From: Castor canadensis
Taxonomy: Eukaryota > Chordata > Mammalia > Rodentia > Castoridae
Reading direction: 5' to 3'
NCBI RefSeq assembly: GCF_047511655.1
Contig: NC_133387.1
Span: forward strand, 139,372,853-139,436,852
Length of the DNA: 64,000 nucleotides
Below, one piece after another: positions 24,671 through 34,999 of this stretch (its first letter is position 1; each line of letters opens with the position of its first letter). The notes beneath the pieces are model-generated. The model did not search any database. It was given only the letters and a program-made list of their open reading frames with translations, and was not told the origin of the DNA. The position numbers were made by a program, and so were the translations under genes.

Positions 24671-24759
24671 TGACCCAAGCATTGTATGCACATATGAATA
24701 ATAAAATAATGAAAAAAATAAATAAAAAATAAGAACATTGCTAGAGAATGGTAAAATAG

Positions 24760-25460
24760 TGAGAAGATGAGAAAAATAAGAAGAATTTAGAGTTGAACAT
24801 CCTAATAGCCATGACAGTGTGGCTGAAAAGATTACAATCACATTTTAATTTACTAAAACATAAATTTTACATCAATATAAAAATAGTCAAGATTATAAAA
24901 TCACAGGGCTATGCTTGTAGAAGTAATTACACATTTGAGGTATTTCATTCTCTTAATATTGTTTAAAATATATGATGTATGAAAGTAAATATGTAACTAA
25001 AATAAATAAATAATAATAAGACAAAAGGCATATGTGACAACCATTACAGAAAATGTTTTTAGACAGACGCAAAGATGAATAGTGCTGTGAAGTGCATATT
25101 GTGGAAAACATGGGATTTGAGACTAGTCAGATAAAGGAGGTGAGAAACAGAGATGGGAGACATGGAGCACACAAGGCTCAGAGGCAGAACGGTGTTTCAA
25201 GGATCATTAGTATAGCATTTTGGCTAGAAGGAACTAGCGGTATATTTTTTAATGCACACAATATAAAGGAACCTAATTAAAATAATTTAAATGTTAACTG
25301 TTTTCTTTCAGTGATTCTCAAATTACTTCTAGTACAAGCTAAAAAATATTACCCACATTTCAATTAATGAGAAGTAGAAATATGAATTAAGGAAATGAAA
25401 GTTGCAGAGGAAAGTTTCAGCTACTTTCAATATAAAATTCCAAAGTTCTCTGGGGTAAAG
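24760..25460. other. FAM227B intron, nothing recognised
   Basis: AT-rich intron sequence between the L1 and a composite SINE. No exon, repeat family or RNA recognised. Confidence 0.4.
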
Positions 25461-25470
25461 TAAAATGTGA

Positions 25471-25778
25471 AGCATCATGCCTGCAATTCCAGCTACTCGA
25501 GAGGCAGATCATGAAGATGGAAGCTTGAGGCCAGTCTGGGCAAAAAGTCAGTGAGACACCATCTCAACAAATAAGCTGGGCATACAGGCATGTGGCTATA
25601 ATCCCAGCTACATGGAAAGCAGTAGGTAGGAGGATTGCAGTCTGATGCTGATCCATGGCAAAAGTGAAAAATACCTAAAGCCTAAAAGGGCTAGGGGTGT
25701 GGCTCAAATGGTAGGGTACCTGCTGAGCAAGTGTGAGGCCCTTGGTTCAAATCCCAATACCACACACACACACAAAAG
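25471..25778 (+). repeat. Composite SINE (B1-like + tRNA-like)
   Basis: A B1-like part (agcatcatgcctgcaattcc…gtgagacaccatctcaac) is followed by a second B1-like part (gctgggcatacaggcatgtg) and then a tRNA-like unit from about 25688 (gggctaggggtgtggctcaa), ending in a CA run. Confidence 0.8.
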
Positions 25779-26132
25779 GAGATCAACCAATAAATTAAAC
25801 AGACTTTTACTTTTGTTAGATGCAGAAGTATGCTCCATGACAATAATAAGAAAAAACTTCGATGAAATAAAAATTATACTTGCTTATGGGGTCAGAGAAA
25901 ATGAGTAGATGCCAAGTAACCATTACTAATTACAGAATTTGTGAAAATTCAAACTCCTTTATTCAAAAAGTACTAAGAATTTCAAAACGGTGATATCAGA
26001 AAATGAAACTTGGGCCCTCTGCAATAGCAGAGGTCACATGCCCATGAAGCCAGTCCTGCCTGAAAGCTCTGACAACCTGAAATTCAGAGAGAAAGGAAAG
26101 TAAGTCAGAGTAAAGCTGTGACACTTCCTTAC

Positions 26133-26189
26133 CTGGAAGTTAAATCGGGGCATCCACTGACGCTTCCACTGGACCGCCATGGTGCACAA
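26133..26189 (-). CDS. FAM227B: FAM227B first coding exon (start codon)
   Basis: Read on the minus strand, an acceptor-like ctcttcatctctgcaaag is followed by ttgtgcaccATGG, a strong Kozak context with ATG at 26180. Sixteen codons follow (MAVQWKRQWMPRFNFQ), then a consensus donor gtaagg at 26132. The exon ends in phase 0, matching the next exon at 18195. FAM227B belongs to an uncharacterised family with an FWWh domain; expression is mostly in testis or ciliated tissue as I recall, and no biochemical function is assigned. Identity rests on the linked exons, their phases and the head-to-head position with DTWD1. Confidence 0.8.
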
Positions 26190-26370
26190 CTTTGCAGAGA
26201 TGAAGAGAAATCAGCTGGGCCTTAGGTGTCAGTGTGAGCTGGGGGAACAAACTGGAGAGATACCCAAATGCAAAAACAATGATTCAGCCAAACAATCCCT
26301 TCCCTCACCCTCAAATCTCACTTTTGAATTTCATCAAAAAAGATCAGTGAAGAAGGGGGCTGGAAAGAGA

Positions 26371-26472
26371 AAAACTATGCACAGTTTTTCTGTGCATAGT
26401 TATAAGAACTAACTGTGTTATAACTAACACAGTTTCTGTGTTAGTTATAAGAACTAACAGTTCTTATAACTG
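26371..26472. repeat. Cluster of three overlapping perfect hairpins
   Basis: Hairpin 1: 12-bp arms 26373-26384 and 26390-26401, loop of five T. Hairpin 2: 15-bp arms 26418-26432 and 26436-26450, loop TTT. Hairpin 3: 13-bp arms 26443-26455 and 26459-26471, loop aac. Arms 2 and 3 share bases, and tagttataagaactaac is directly repeated at about 26397 and 26441. It lies about 190 bp upstream of the FAM227B start-codon exon. Confidence 0.85.
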
Positions 26473-26639
26473 TTGGATTCTAGGGCCCAGAGTTGACCCC
26501 AAAGGTGAATTACAAATATCTAAAACTTCAGTCAAACTTCTCCCAGCTGAAATGTTGAGAAGATACAAGAGATTACTATGAAGGAAGAAATTTGAGGTTG
26601 AGTTAATCACAGGTGAACTCAATCTAGTTCAGGTTGCAG

Positions 26640-28390
26640 CTAACCCTAAAGCTCATCCTAACCCTACGAGGATTCTGCAGGTCAGCCTTTCATTCTAAAT
26701 GCCAAAGAAAAGAAAAGGCTTGTGCTCTCTGAAAATTAAACAAAATTAAACTTCAGCCTCCATGATGTTCATTACAAAATGTCTAACCCACAATACAATT
26801 GCAAGCTGTACAGAGAGGGAAAATGGGATCCATAATCCAGGAAAAAATATTGATATAAATCAATGAACTGAGAAAATAGTTATTGTAATTAGCAGACAAG
26901 GACTTTAAAATAACTATAATAAGTACACTAAAGATTTTACAATATAAGTTGGACAATAGTTTAAAAAGAGGTAGTGTATTTCAAAACAAATGGACACTTT
27001 AAAAAAGAAACATGAAAATTCTATAACTATTAATATACTAATAAATAAGAGAGCTGATGTGTTTAATATTACTATCAGGCAAAATAGGCCTTCAAAGTAT
27101 TGCCAGACAGACTGATAAAGTGATAGTTTATTAAGGAGACATAACATGCCAAATATGTTTGTATCTAATAACAAACGTCAAGATAAATGTAGCTCAAATT
27201 GATAAAACCAAAGGGAAAAATAAAAAATCACATTTACAGTTGAGATATAACACACTTGAATGAGTAATTGATGAATCAAGTATACACAAAATCAAAAAGG
27301 AAATAGGAGATGTGAACATTATTAAGCAATTTAACCTAATTTGTAGAATAACTAAGCCCCACAACTGTAAGAACATACAGTCCTTTAAAGGATGAAACAC
27401 AGAACATCCTTGTTCGTCTATATGTAATCTGTTTCTTTCATCTGACTGCCTTAAAATTTTTCTCTTTATTACTGGTTTTCAGCTGTTAGTTGCTTTTTTT
27501 TTCTTTTTCCTCTGTATTTCCTACTTTTCTCTCTTTTAATCTTGTTTTGGTTTGTTGAACTTCTAAATCTGTACATTTATAGTTTCTATCAAATTTGGAT
27601 AACTATCATCACTTATTCATCATTTATTTTTTCTGCTACTATCTTTCCTTCGAGGACTCAAATTGTATCTATGTTAAATAGCTTGAGCCTGTCTCCTTCC
27701 AACTTTTTTTTTTAATTTCTGTGCTTTAGTTTGGAGAGTTTCAATTGCTGTATCTTCAACTTCACTGAGTTTTTCTTCGGATATGGCTAATCTGCTGTTG
27801 GGTTTACCCAATGAAGTATTCATTTCAACCAAGGTGACATTTTTCAGCTCTAGAAGTTCAATATTAAAAAAAATTTCTATATCACTATGTTCACATTTTT
27901 ATGTAAAATCTTGAGCATATTTATAACAGCTTTTTAAAAGTCCAGAGTTATTTCCACAATCTTTGTCATAAACGTTTTTCCTGAAAAATTTTAGTCTGAT
28001 TTTCCTGCTTTTTCAGATGTTTGATTAATTATTTGATTGAATGTCTAATACTGAGAATGTTTTTTTTTTCCAAGTGCCTAAATTTTCCTTCAAAGTGTGT
28101 TGAAGTTTGTCTTGTCAGGCAATTATTTATAATCAGCATGAGTCTTTTGAGGAGGGTTTTTAGGTTTATAAGTGTGTATTCAGAAACTTTCTCTCTTAAG
28201 GTAATTTAGTCCTATTCGTAGGGTGAGACCATCTGGGGTCTCCACTAAATGGCCTTTGTATTAAACTAGGTACCTCAACTCAGGTCAGAACTTGAACATC
28301 TCCCAGTCTTGTGATAGCTCTAGGAATTTTACAGCGTTCATCTCCCTGATAATTATTCGTTTATTAGCCTACAACATTTTATTCTATACA
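26640..28390. mobile_element. Old L1M/HAL1-like fragments, two orientations
   Basis: About 26820-27180 resembles L1 5' region in plus orientation (attagcagacaaggacttta). About 27420-28390 resembles the antisense of similar old L1 5' sequence (ttctgctactatctttcctt, cttcaacttcactgag). All is decayed, and boundaries are approximate. Confidence 0.45.
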
Positions 28391-28971
28391 TGTGCATAAT
28401 GTTTGGCCAAAGATGCAAGTAAACCTCTTTACAGAATTCTGGGGCATTTTTTTTTTCAGAGTTACTCATTCTCCAGTACTGTTGTCTGAAAAGCCCAGTT
28501 CGTTGGCCTTGTTAAATTCTGACAGAAGTCTCTCCAAACTGGCAGCTTATCTGTGTTCTACTTGCGTTCCTACCTTGCTGTGCCATGTTCCAGAAAGTGC
28601 TTCAGGAAGAATACTGAAGATTGTAAGGCTCATTTCGTTTTTGAGAGCACAGTCCTGGGCTCCTTTTGTCCAATATGCAAAAACAGCAGTTACCTTTATT
28701 TTTTCCAATGTTCTAAGATGTTCATGGCTAGAAGACAAACCTTTTTGAACAGTTCACTCTTCATTTTAAGACTTCACTTTTTGTTTTAGGTTCACAGCAA
28801 AATTGAGTGGAATGTCTAGAGAGTTCTCATACCCATAGTTTTACAGAGGCACAGCATCCCACATTATCAATCCTGTGCCCCAGAGTGGAATACTTCTCAC
28901 AATTTATGAACCTACATTGGTGCATCAACACCAAATATCCACAATTTCTTTTAGTAGTTACTTTTATGTTT

Positions 28972-29034
28972 TTGTTTGGTGGTACCTTGTGCTTCCCAGG
29001 CAAGTGCTCTACCACTTGAGCCATGCCCCAGCCA
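28972..29034 (-). repeat. tRNA-type SINE
   Basis: Antisense copy: ggtggtaccttgtgcttcccaggcaagtgctctaccacttgagccatgccccagcc. Confidence 0.75.
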
Positions 29035-29344
29035 GTTTATGGGTTTTTAAAAATGCATAATAACATTCACCACTAGAGTATCATATAAGACAGTTTTATG
29101 GTCCTAAAATAATCTGTGCTCCACCTATTCATACCTTCCCTCTCTCCTCAACTACTGATCTCTTTACTGTCTCCTTAGTCTTGTGTTTTCCAGAATACCA
29201 GACATTTGGAATCACAATGTATGTGGCCTTTTTCAGATTGGCTTCTTTTACTTTATAAAATGCATGTAAGTTTCATCCATGTCTTTTCTTTTTTCCTTTC
29301 CTTTCCTTTCCTTCTTTCATTCATTCATTCCTTTTTTCCCCAAT

Positions 29345-29575
29345 CCTTTTTGCTTTATTTTTCAGATAGGGTCTTACACTTTTGCCAGGGGCCCTTTCAA
29401 GACTATGATCCTCCTACTGCAGCCTCCTGCATAGCTGGGATTAAAGGTGTGTACCACCAGTTCCAGCTCTTTTTTTGAAAAAGGGTCTTGCTACTTTTAT
29501 TGCCTGGGCTGGCCTTGAACCATGATACTCTCATCTCTGCCTCCTGGGATTATAGGCATGTACCATCACTCAAAG
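29345..29575 (-). repeat. B1-type dimeric SINE
   Basis: Two antisense B1-like halves (gatagggtcttacac…gggattaaaggtgtg and aaagggtcttgctac…gggattataggcatg), preceded by a CTTTC-rich stretch. Confidence 0.75.
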
Positions 29576-30434
29576 TTCCTACCCATGTCTTTTCATGGCT
29601 TGATAGCTCATTTCTTTCTGGCAGTCATGTGGTGAGTCTTCCATAACTATGATAAACATGAGATACGCAACTTATAAAAAGATTTATTTTGGCTCATGGG
29701 TTTAGAAGTTTCAGTACACACAGATTGCTTTTGAACCTATGGAAAGGCAACATATCATGTTTGGAGTATGTGGGGACCAAATACATTCACCTCACAACCA
29801 CCATGCCCAAGACTGAAAGGGGCAAGGTCCTACTATCTCCTTCAAGAGTATGCACACCGGGTCAAAACACCTTCCACCCACTAGGCTCTGCCAATTAAAA
29901 ATTCTGCCACCTCCCAATAGCACCAAGCTAGGAAACAAGCCTTTAATACATAGGCATTTGGGGGATAGTCCAGATCCAAATTATAGTAGTGAAGTATATT
30001 TCATTGTCTGGGTGTATGACAGTTTATCCATTCATCTACTGAAAGGACTCGATTTCTTCCATGTTTTGGCAATTACGAGTAAAGTTGCTACAAACATCCA
30101 TGTTCAGGTTTTTGTGTGAATCTAAGTTGCCAGCTCATATGGGTAAATACCAAGGAATGCAATTAATAGATTGTATGGTAATAGAATGTTCAATTTTGTG
30201 AGAAACTTCCCAAGTATCTTCCAAAGTGTCTGTTCCATTTTACATTTCCCACCAGCAACAGGAGACATTTTCGCTAGCATTTATTGTTGATGGTGTTTAA
30301 GATTTTGGACATTTTAATGGCTGTGTAGTGGTAGCTCATTTTTTTAAAAGCTGTAATTTCATAATGACATATGAAGTATTCTAACACTTTTAAATCATTT
30401 CTGGTGAGATACTTGCTAAGTCTTTTACCTCCTT

Positions 30435-30725
30435 TTTTTTAGTGTGTGTTACTAGAGTTTGAACTCAGGACCTTGTGCTTGCTGAGCAAGTGCTCTGCCA
30501 CTTGAGCCATGCCTCCAGCCACTTTTACTTGTAGGTTATTTTTGCAATAGAATCATGATCCTCCTATCTATGCCTCCCATGTAGCTGGTATCACAGGTAA
30601 GTACCACCATGCCTGGCTTATTGAGATGGGGTCTCGCTAATTTTTTACCCAGGATAGCTTCAAACCATAAGACTACTGATCTCTGCCTCCTGAGTAGCTA
30701 GAATTACAGGTGTGAGCCACCATGC
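30435..30725 (-). repeat. Composite tRNA + B1 SINE
   Basis: The antisense tRNA-like unit (gaactcaggaccttgtgcttgctgagcaagtgctctgccac) is followed by two B1-like halves ending aattacaggtgtgagccacc. Confidence 0.8.
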
Positions 30726-31639
30726 ACTGCTGTTTTGTCTATTTTTGGGGGGGAGGTTGTTCTTTTTTGTTGTTGTTGAGTTTTAAGGATTCTTTGTATA
30801 TTTTGGATAACAATTTTATTAGACAAGTCTGTTGCTTGTCCTTTATTGGATATGTCTTTTGCAAATATTTTTACCCAGTCTATTACTTGTTTTCTCATCC
30901 TCTTGACAAGTGTCTTTCTCAGAGCAGAAGTGTTAAGTTTTAATGAAGTCCAACTTATCAGTTCTGCTTCATGGATCATATTTCTGGTGTTATATTTTAA
31001 AAGTTGTCATCAAAACCAAGGTCATCTAGGTTTTCTGAATTTTATAGTTTTGCATTTTATGCTTCAGTCTTATCACCCATTTTGAATTAATTTCTTTGTG
31101 AAGTTTGTAAGGTCTGTGTCTACATTTTTTAAAATGTGCATATCCTGTTGTTCCACCACCATTTGTTGAAAGATTATCTTTTCTCCATTGTATTGCTTTA
31201 GCGTCTTTGTCAAACATCCATTGACCATTTCTGTGTGGGTCTACTTTGGGAATTGCTATTCCTTTGTGAATATTATATTACCTTGAGTACAAATGCTTTA
31301 TAGTAAATCTTGAAGTCTGGTAGTATTAGTCTTTACAATTTACTTGTCAGTGTTGATTCTGTATCCAGCAACTTCCAGGCATTCATTTCATGGCCAGGAT
31401 GCAAAAGAGAAAGAAGGGGCAGTGTCCTACTATCTCCTTCAAGAGCATGTCCCCAACAGTTAGAAGACCTCCCGCTAAACCTTCATTTACTAAATATGAA
31501 GACTAATTCTAACAGTATCTGTAGATCTGTTTGGATTTTTCACAAATGGAATCATGTTGACAGTAATGATAGCTTATTTCTTCCTTAACGCAATTTGGAT
31601 ATATTTTGCTTAGAGTCTCTATTTTCTAATTGACTGGTT

Positions 31640-32000
31640 AATATAATAAACCACTCTGAAACTTGGTGGCTTAAAATAAGTTTTTCTTTCATACACATTT
31701 GTTGCTTGATTTGATATTTAATTGATCTAGGCTAGACTCTCAGTGGGTGACTCTGCTTCATTGCAGGTTCCTCAGATTGCTGGGGTAGCTCTGCGCCTAG
31801 ATATGACTCTGCTCTAACTGCCTCTCCTTTCTCCTGGGACCAGCAAGCTAGCTGGAAGATCTTCTTTTACATGATGGCAGAGGCAAAAGTGGGAAGACTC
31901 CATTGTGTAACCACATTTCAAGGTCTTCTTTGCATCTTGTCTACTAATATCTCATTGTCCAAAGCAAGTCATGTGTTAAGTACAGAGTCAAGGGATGAGA
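31640..32000 (+). repeat. MLT1-like LTR fragment
   Basis: The start aaaccactctgaaacttggtggcttaaaataag and later promoter-like text resemble MaLR (MLT1) LTRs. It is old and diverged, and the family is assigned from memory of the consensus. Confidence 0.4.
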
Positions 32001-32349
32001 AAATATATGCTGCTCATGGAGATGGGATGTGCTGCAATGTCATAAGGTAAAGGTATGCAAAAACAAATAGAGAAGTGGCACTAATAATAAAAACTACCAC
32101 GTTTATAAGAAACATTGGCCTAAAGTTTTCTTTCTTATAATGCTCTCATGAGAATGTGGACTTAATTTTATTCCGGGTGAAAAAAAGAGTGGGAAATATC
32201 TGTTTTGTTTTTGTTTTCTATTCTCTGAAAGAATTTTGAAATCTGAAAGATCAGTACCATTTCTTCTTCCCTTAAATGTCTGGTGTACCTTAGTGGTGAT
32301 GTGCCCTAACCTGAAATTATGAGGAAGTTTTAAATTAAGGACACTATTA

Positions 32350-32830
32350 GGGATTTGTGTGTTGAAGCTTTAACCCCCTTGTGTCTGTATTTGGAGATGG
32401 AACCTTTAAGGAGGTAATTAAGTTTGAAAGAGGTCATAGGAGTGAGACAAAAATCAGTGTTTTTGTAAACAGAGACATCGGAGCCCAAATATGCTTTCTC
32501 CCTTCCCTCCCCTATCCTATAGATATAGATCTATCTATCTATCTATCTATATCTATCTCTCTCTATATATATATACAAGGTAGATATATATATATATATG
32601 TATGTATATATATACAAGGTAGAGCCACGAGAATGTATATATATATATACAAGGTAGAGCCACGAGAGGACATAGTGAGAAGACAGTGGTCTACAAGCAA
32701 GGAAGAAAGTCTTCACCAGAAACCCAATCCTGGTGCCACTTTAATCTTGAAGTTCTGGCTTCTAGAAATGTGAGAAATAAATTTCTGTTGTTTAAACCTT
32801 CCAGTCTGTGGTATTCTATTATAGTCGTCT
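32350..32830 (-). repeat. MLT1-like LTR (antisense) with microsatellite insertion
   Basis: Antisense MaLR words are visible: gttgaagctttaaccccctt, tttggagatggaaccttta, and the end gtgagaaataaatttctgttg. In its middle, 32515-32670, a TATC/TA microsatellite has spread and copied flanking sequence (tatatacaaggtaga three times, agccacgaga twice). Confidence 0.6.
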
Positions 32831-32999
32831 GAGCAGAGAATTGGGGTGGATAGATACTATTTATCAAAAGTAAGATTGTATCATTCAGATATTCTATCAC
32901 TTCTAATATCAAGTTTTGGTAAATTATTTTTCCAGGAATATAAAAGAAAAAAATGTCAAATATTTTGGCACAAATACTTATTCTTAATATCATCATAGT

Positions 33000-33340
33000 T
33001 TTACTACCTGTAGGGTCTGTGGCAATGTTTCATTTCTTATCACTGATATTTGTATTTTGAGTTTTCTCTTTTTCTTAGTCAATCTATCTTAAAGTTTACC
33101 AATTGTATTAATCTGTTCAAAGAGTGAATTTGGGCCTTATTTCTTTTGTCTATAGTGTGTATTTGTTTTTCAATTTCATGGATATCTCCTCTTAGTTTTC
33201 TTAGTTTCTGTTCTTTTATAGATGTTTGAGAAAGTCTCAATGATAAACCTTGCCCTGCTATGTAGCTGATTGATACACTGATCCTGTTCAGAAACAATGA
33301 GCTTTCTATCACCACTTTCATACTTATTCTTCAATATGAA
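33000..33340 (-). mobile_element. Old L1 ORF2 fragment, antisense
   Basis: On the minus strand it gives L1-like ORF2 linker sequence with stops. Diverged and short. Confidence 0.45.
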
Positions 33341-33789
33341 TAGAAAGCTAGAGATTATTAGATATTTAAGGAATAATAAAAGAAAAGCATGAATTTAAGA
33401 ACAAAAATGAATTTAAAAAATAACTAAAAATAAAATCTGGGAATATACAATCAATGTAGGGATCAGAGGAAATTTCAGAAGTCTTTAAGAGTCTTATAAC
33501 CCTATTACTAGATAATGTATATCTGAAAGCAAAACAGCATGTTATAAATGAATACACAATAAGAAAAATATACAATTTAGTCAATGATAAGTTTATGTGA
33601 ATAAAAAGTTGAATAAATCTTGAACAAAAATGATAAAGAAAACAAGAATCAGAGGGAAAAAGATAAGGGCTTAGAAGGTTGTGCTGGGAGAATGACTTCA
33701 ACCAGTAAGTTTAAATATAGACAGACAATTGTTATGTGTGGCATTGTTCACATCTATAAAATGCTAATATCATTTCTTCCCATATTAGA

Positions 33790-34079
33790 TTCATATTAAT
33801 GCTGTTACAAATTACCACAAACCTCTTGGCTTAAAATCACATACATCTAAGGGCTGGGCACAGTGACTCATGCCTATAATCTAGGCTACTCAGGAGTTAA
33901 GAGATTGGGAGAATCACTGTCTAAGTCTGGCCTAAGGCAAAAACTTAAGACTCTATCTGATAAATAACTAAAGTGAAAAAAAGGGATGGGGACGTGGCTC
34001 AACTAGTAGAGGGCCTCCTACCAAGTGAAAGGTCATGAGTTCAAACCCCAGTACTGTCCACTCCAAAACCCTAACCCCC

Positions 34080-34135
<56 letters not shown>

Positions 34136-34400
34136 ATTCATTATCTCTCAATTGCTGAGATCAGAAGTCTGAATGGGTCAGCAGATTGATGTTCCTTCTG
34201 GCACTTCTAAGGAAGAATCTGCTTCTTGTCTTTTCCAGCTTCTAGCAGTCACTTGTATTCCTTTGCTCAAAGTTCCTTCATCTAACCTCAAAGTCAGCCT
34301 TGAGGAATAATTATCCTCTCTGACCAATTTTTTTCCTCTTATAAAGCTTTGTGATTACACCAGGCCACCCAGATGATACAGAGTAATTTTTCCAATTTCA
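33790..34400 (+). repeat. MLT1-like LTR split by SINE and (CA)n
   Basis: gctgttacaaattaccacaaacctcttggcttaaaat starts an MLT1-like LTR. It resumes after the insertion at about 34140 (tctcaattgctgagatcagaagtc, cttttccagcttctagcag). A composite SINE (33851-34058) and a pure (CA)n run (34082-34132) separate the halves, so the SINE is younger than the LTR. Confidence 0.65.
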
Positions 34401-34885
34401 AGATTCTTTACTTAATTGCCATATATGTTCTAGAAATTAGGATGTATATATATATAGGGGCATTACTTTGTTACCTACACTTCCATTTCATTTTTTTTCC
34501 AGGAAGGTACTAAAGGATGTATTTCAAAGCAAGAAAGCTTAAACAAAGAAAAAAGAATAAGTGATCCAACACAGGAGAACAGTTTTGGATTGGCGAAAGC
34601 AAACCATCTTGAATGGTCTAGAGGTTGTAATGCTCTAGGAAGAGTATCTGTAAGAAACATTAATGTATTTGATTGTAATGCTTTATCATTTTGTCAGAGT
34701 GAGGATAAATTGCTAATATTTATATAAATATGACAATTATTAAGTAAAAGTTATATTAAAAGTTAATATGATCATAGTACACTATGTGACATAGGGTTGA
34801 ATATTTACTCAGACATGCTAGTAATAACACTAAATTTTTATTTAACCCCAAATTATTACACCTGAGAGATACAGGGACAAGAAAA

Positions 34886-34892
<7 letters not shown>

Positions 34893-34946
<54 letters not shown>
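34893..34946. repeat. (CT)n(CA)n microsatellite
   Basis: About 19 CT units run directly into CACACA. Likely polymorphic. Confidence 0.9.
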
Positions 34947-34999
34947 AATTTGGAGATAGGGGATGTTCATATGCTTGAGGTAGTGTTAGAAAAGATCTA

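Larger units (their letters stand above)
19346..24723 (+). mobile_element. L1 retrotransposon, 5' UTR to tail, internally deleted
   Basis: A nearly end-to-end L1: 5' UTR about 19346-20960 with tandem units, ORF1 20969-22167, ORF2 remnant about 22250-24224, 3' UTR with a G-rich tract, and an A-rich tail near 24710. The 14-mer aaaaaataagaaca occurs at 19191-19204 and 24724-24737 and is a good target duplication. ORF1 has frameshifts and stops. ORF2 has lost its middle. Length is about 5.4 kb against roughly 7 kb expected for a rodent element. It is not autonomous. Confidence 0.9.
28780..31620 (-). mobile_element. Old L1 3' half, antisense, broken by SINEs and an LTR-like piece
   Basis: A long co-linear antisense L1 (ORF2 C-terminal half and 3' end) can be followed from about 28780 to 31330 and in pieces to 31620. 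On the minus strand ORF2-like words such as QNIQRILKTQQQ and RMRKQVIDWVKIF are readable between stops. It is interrupted by SINEs at 28972-29034, 29345-29575 and 30435-30725 and by LTR-like sequence at about 29640-29990. Confidence 0.65.

Noticed and set aside
26179..26412. Plus-strand 77-codon open frame starting in the FAM227B start region
   Set aside because: Antisense to the FAM227B exon and running into the hairpin cluster; no family features.
28392..28748. 118-codon plus-strand frame with hydrophobic segments
   Set aside because: No splice borders or recognisable domain; lies next to old L1 sequence and has overlapping frames on both strands.
32381..32773. 130-codon open frame with YIYIY runs
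   Set aside because: Translation of a TA/TATC microsatellite inside an LTR.
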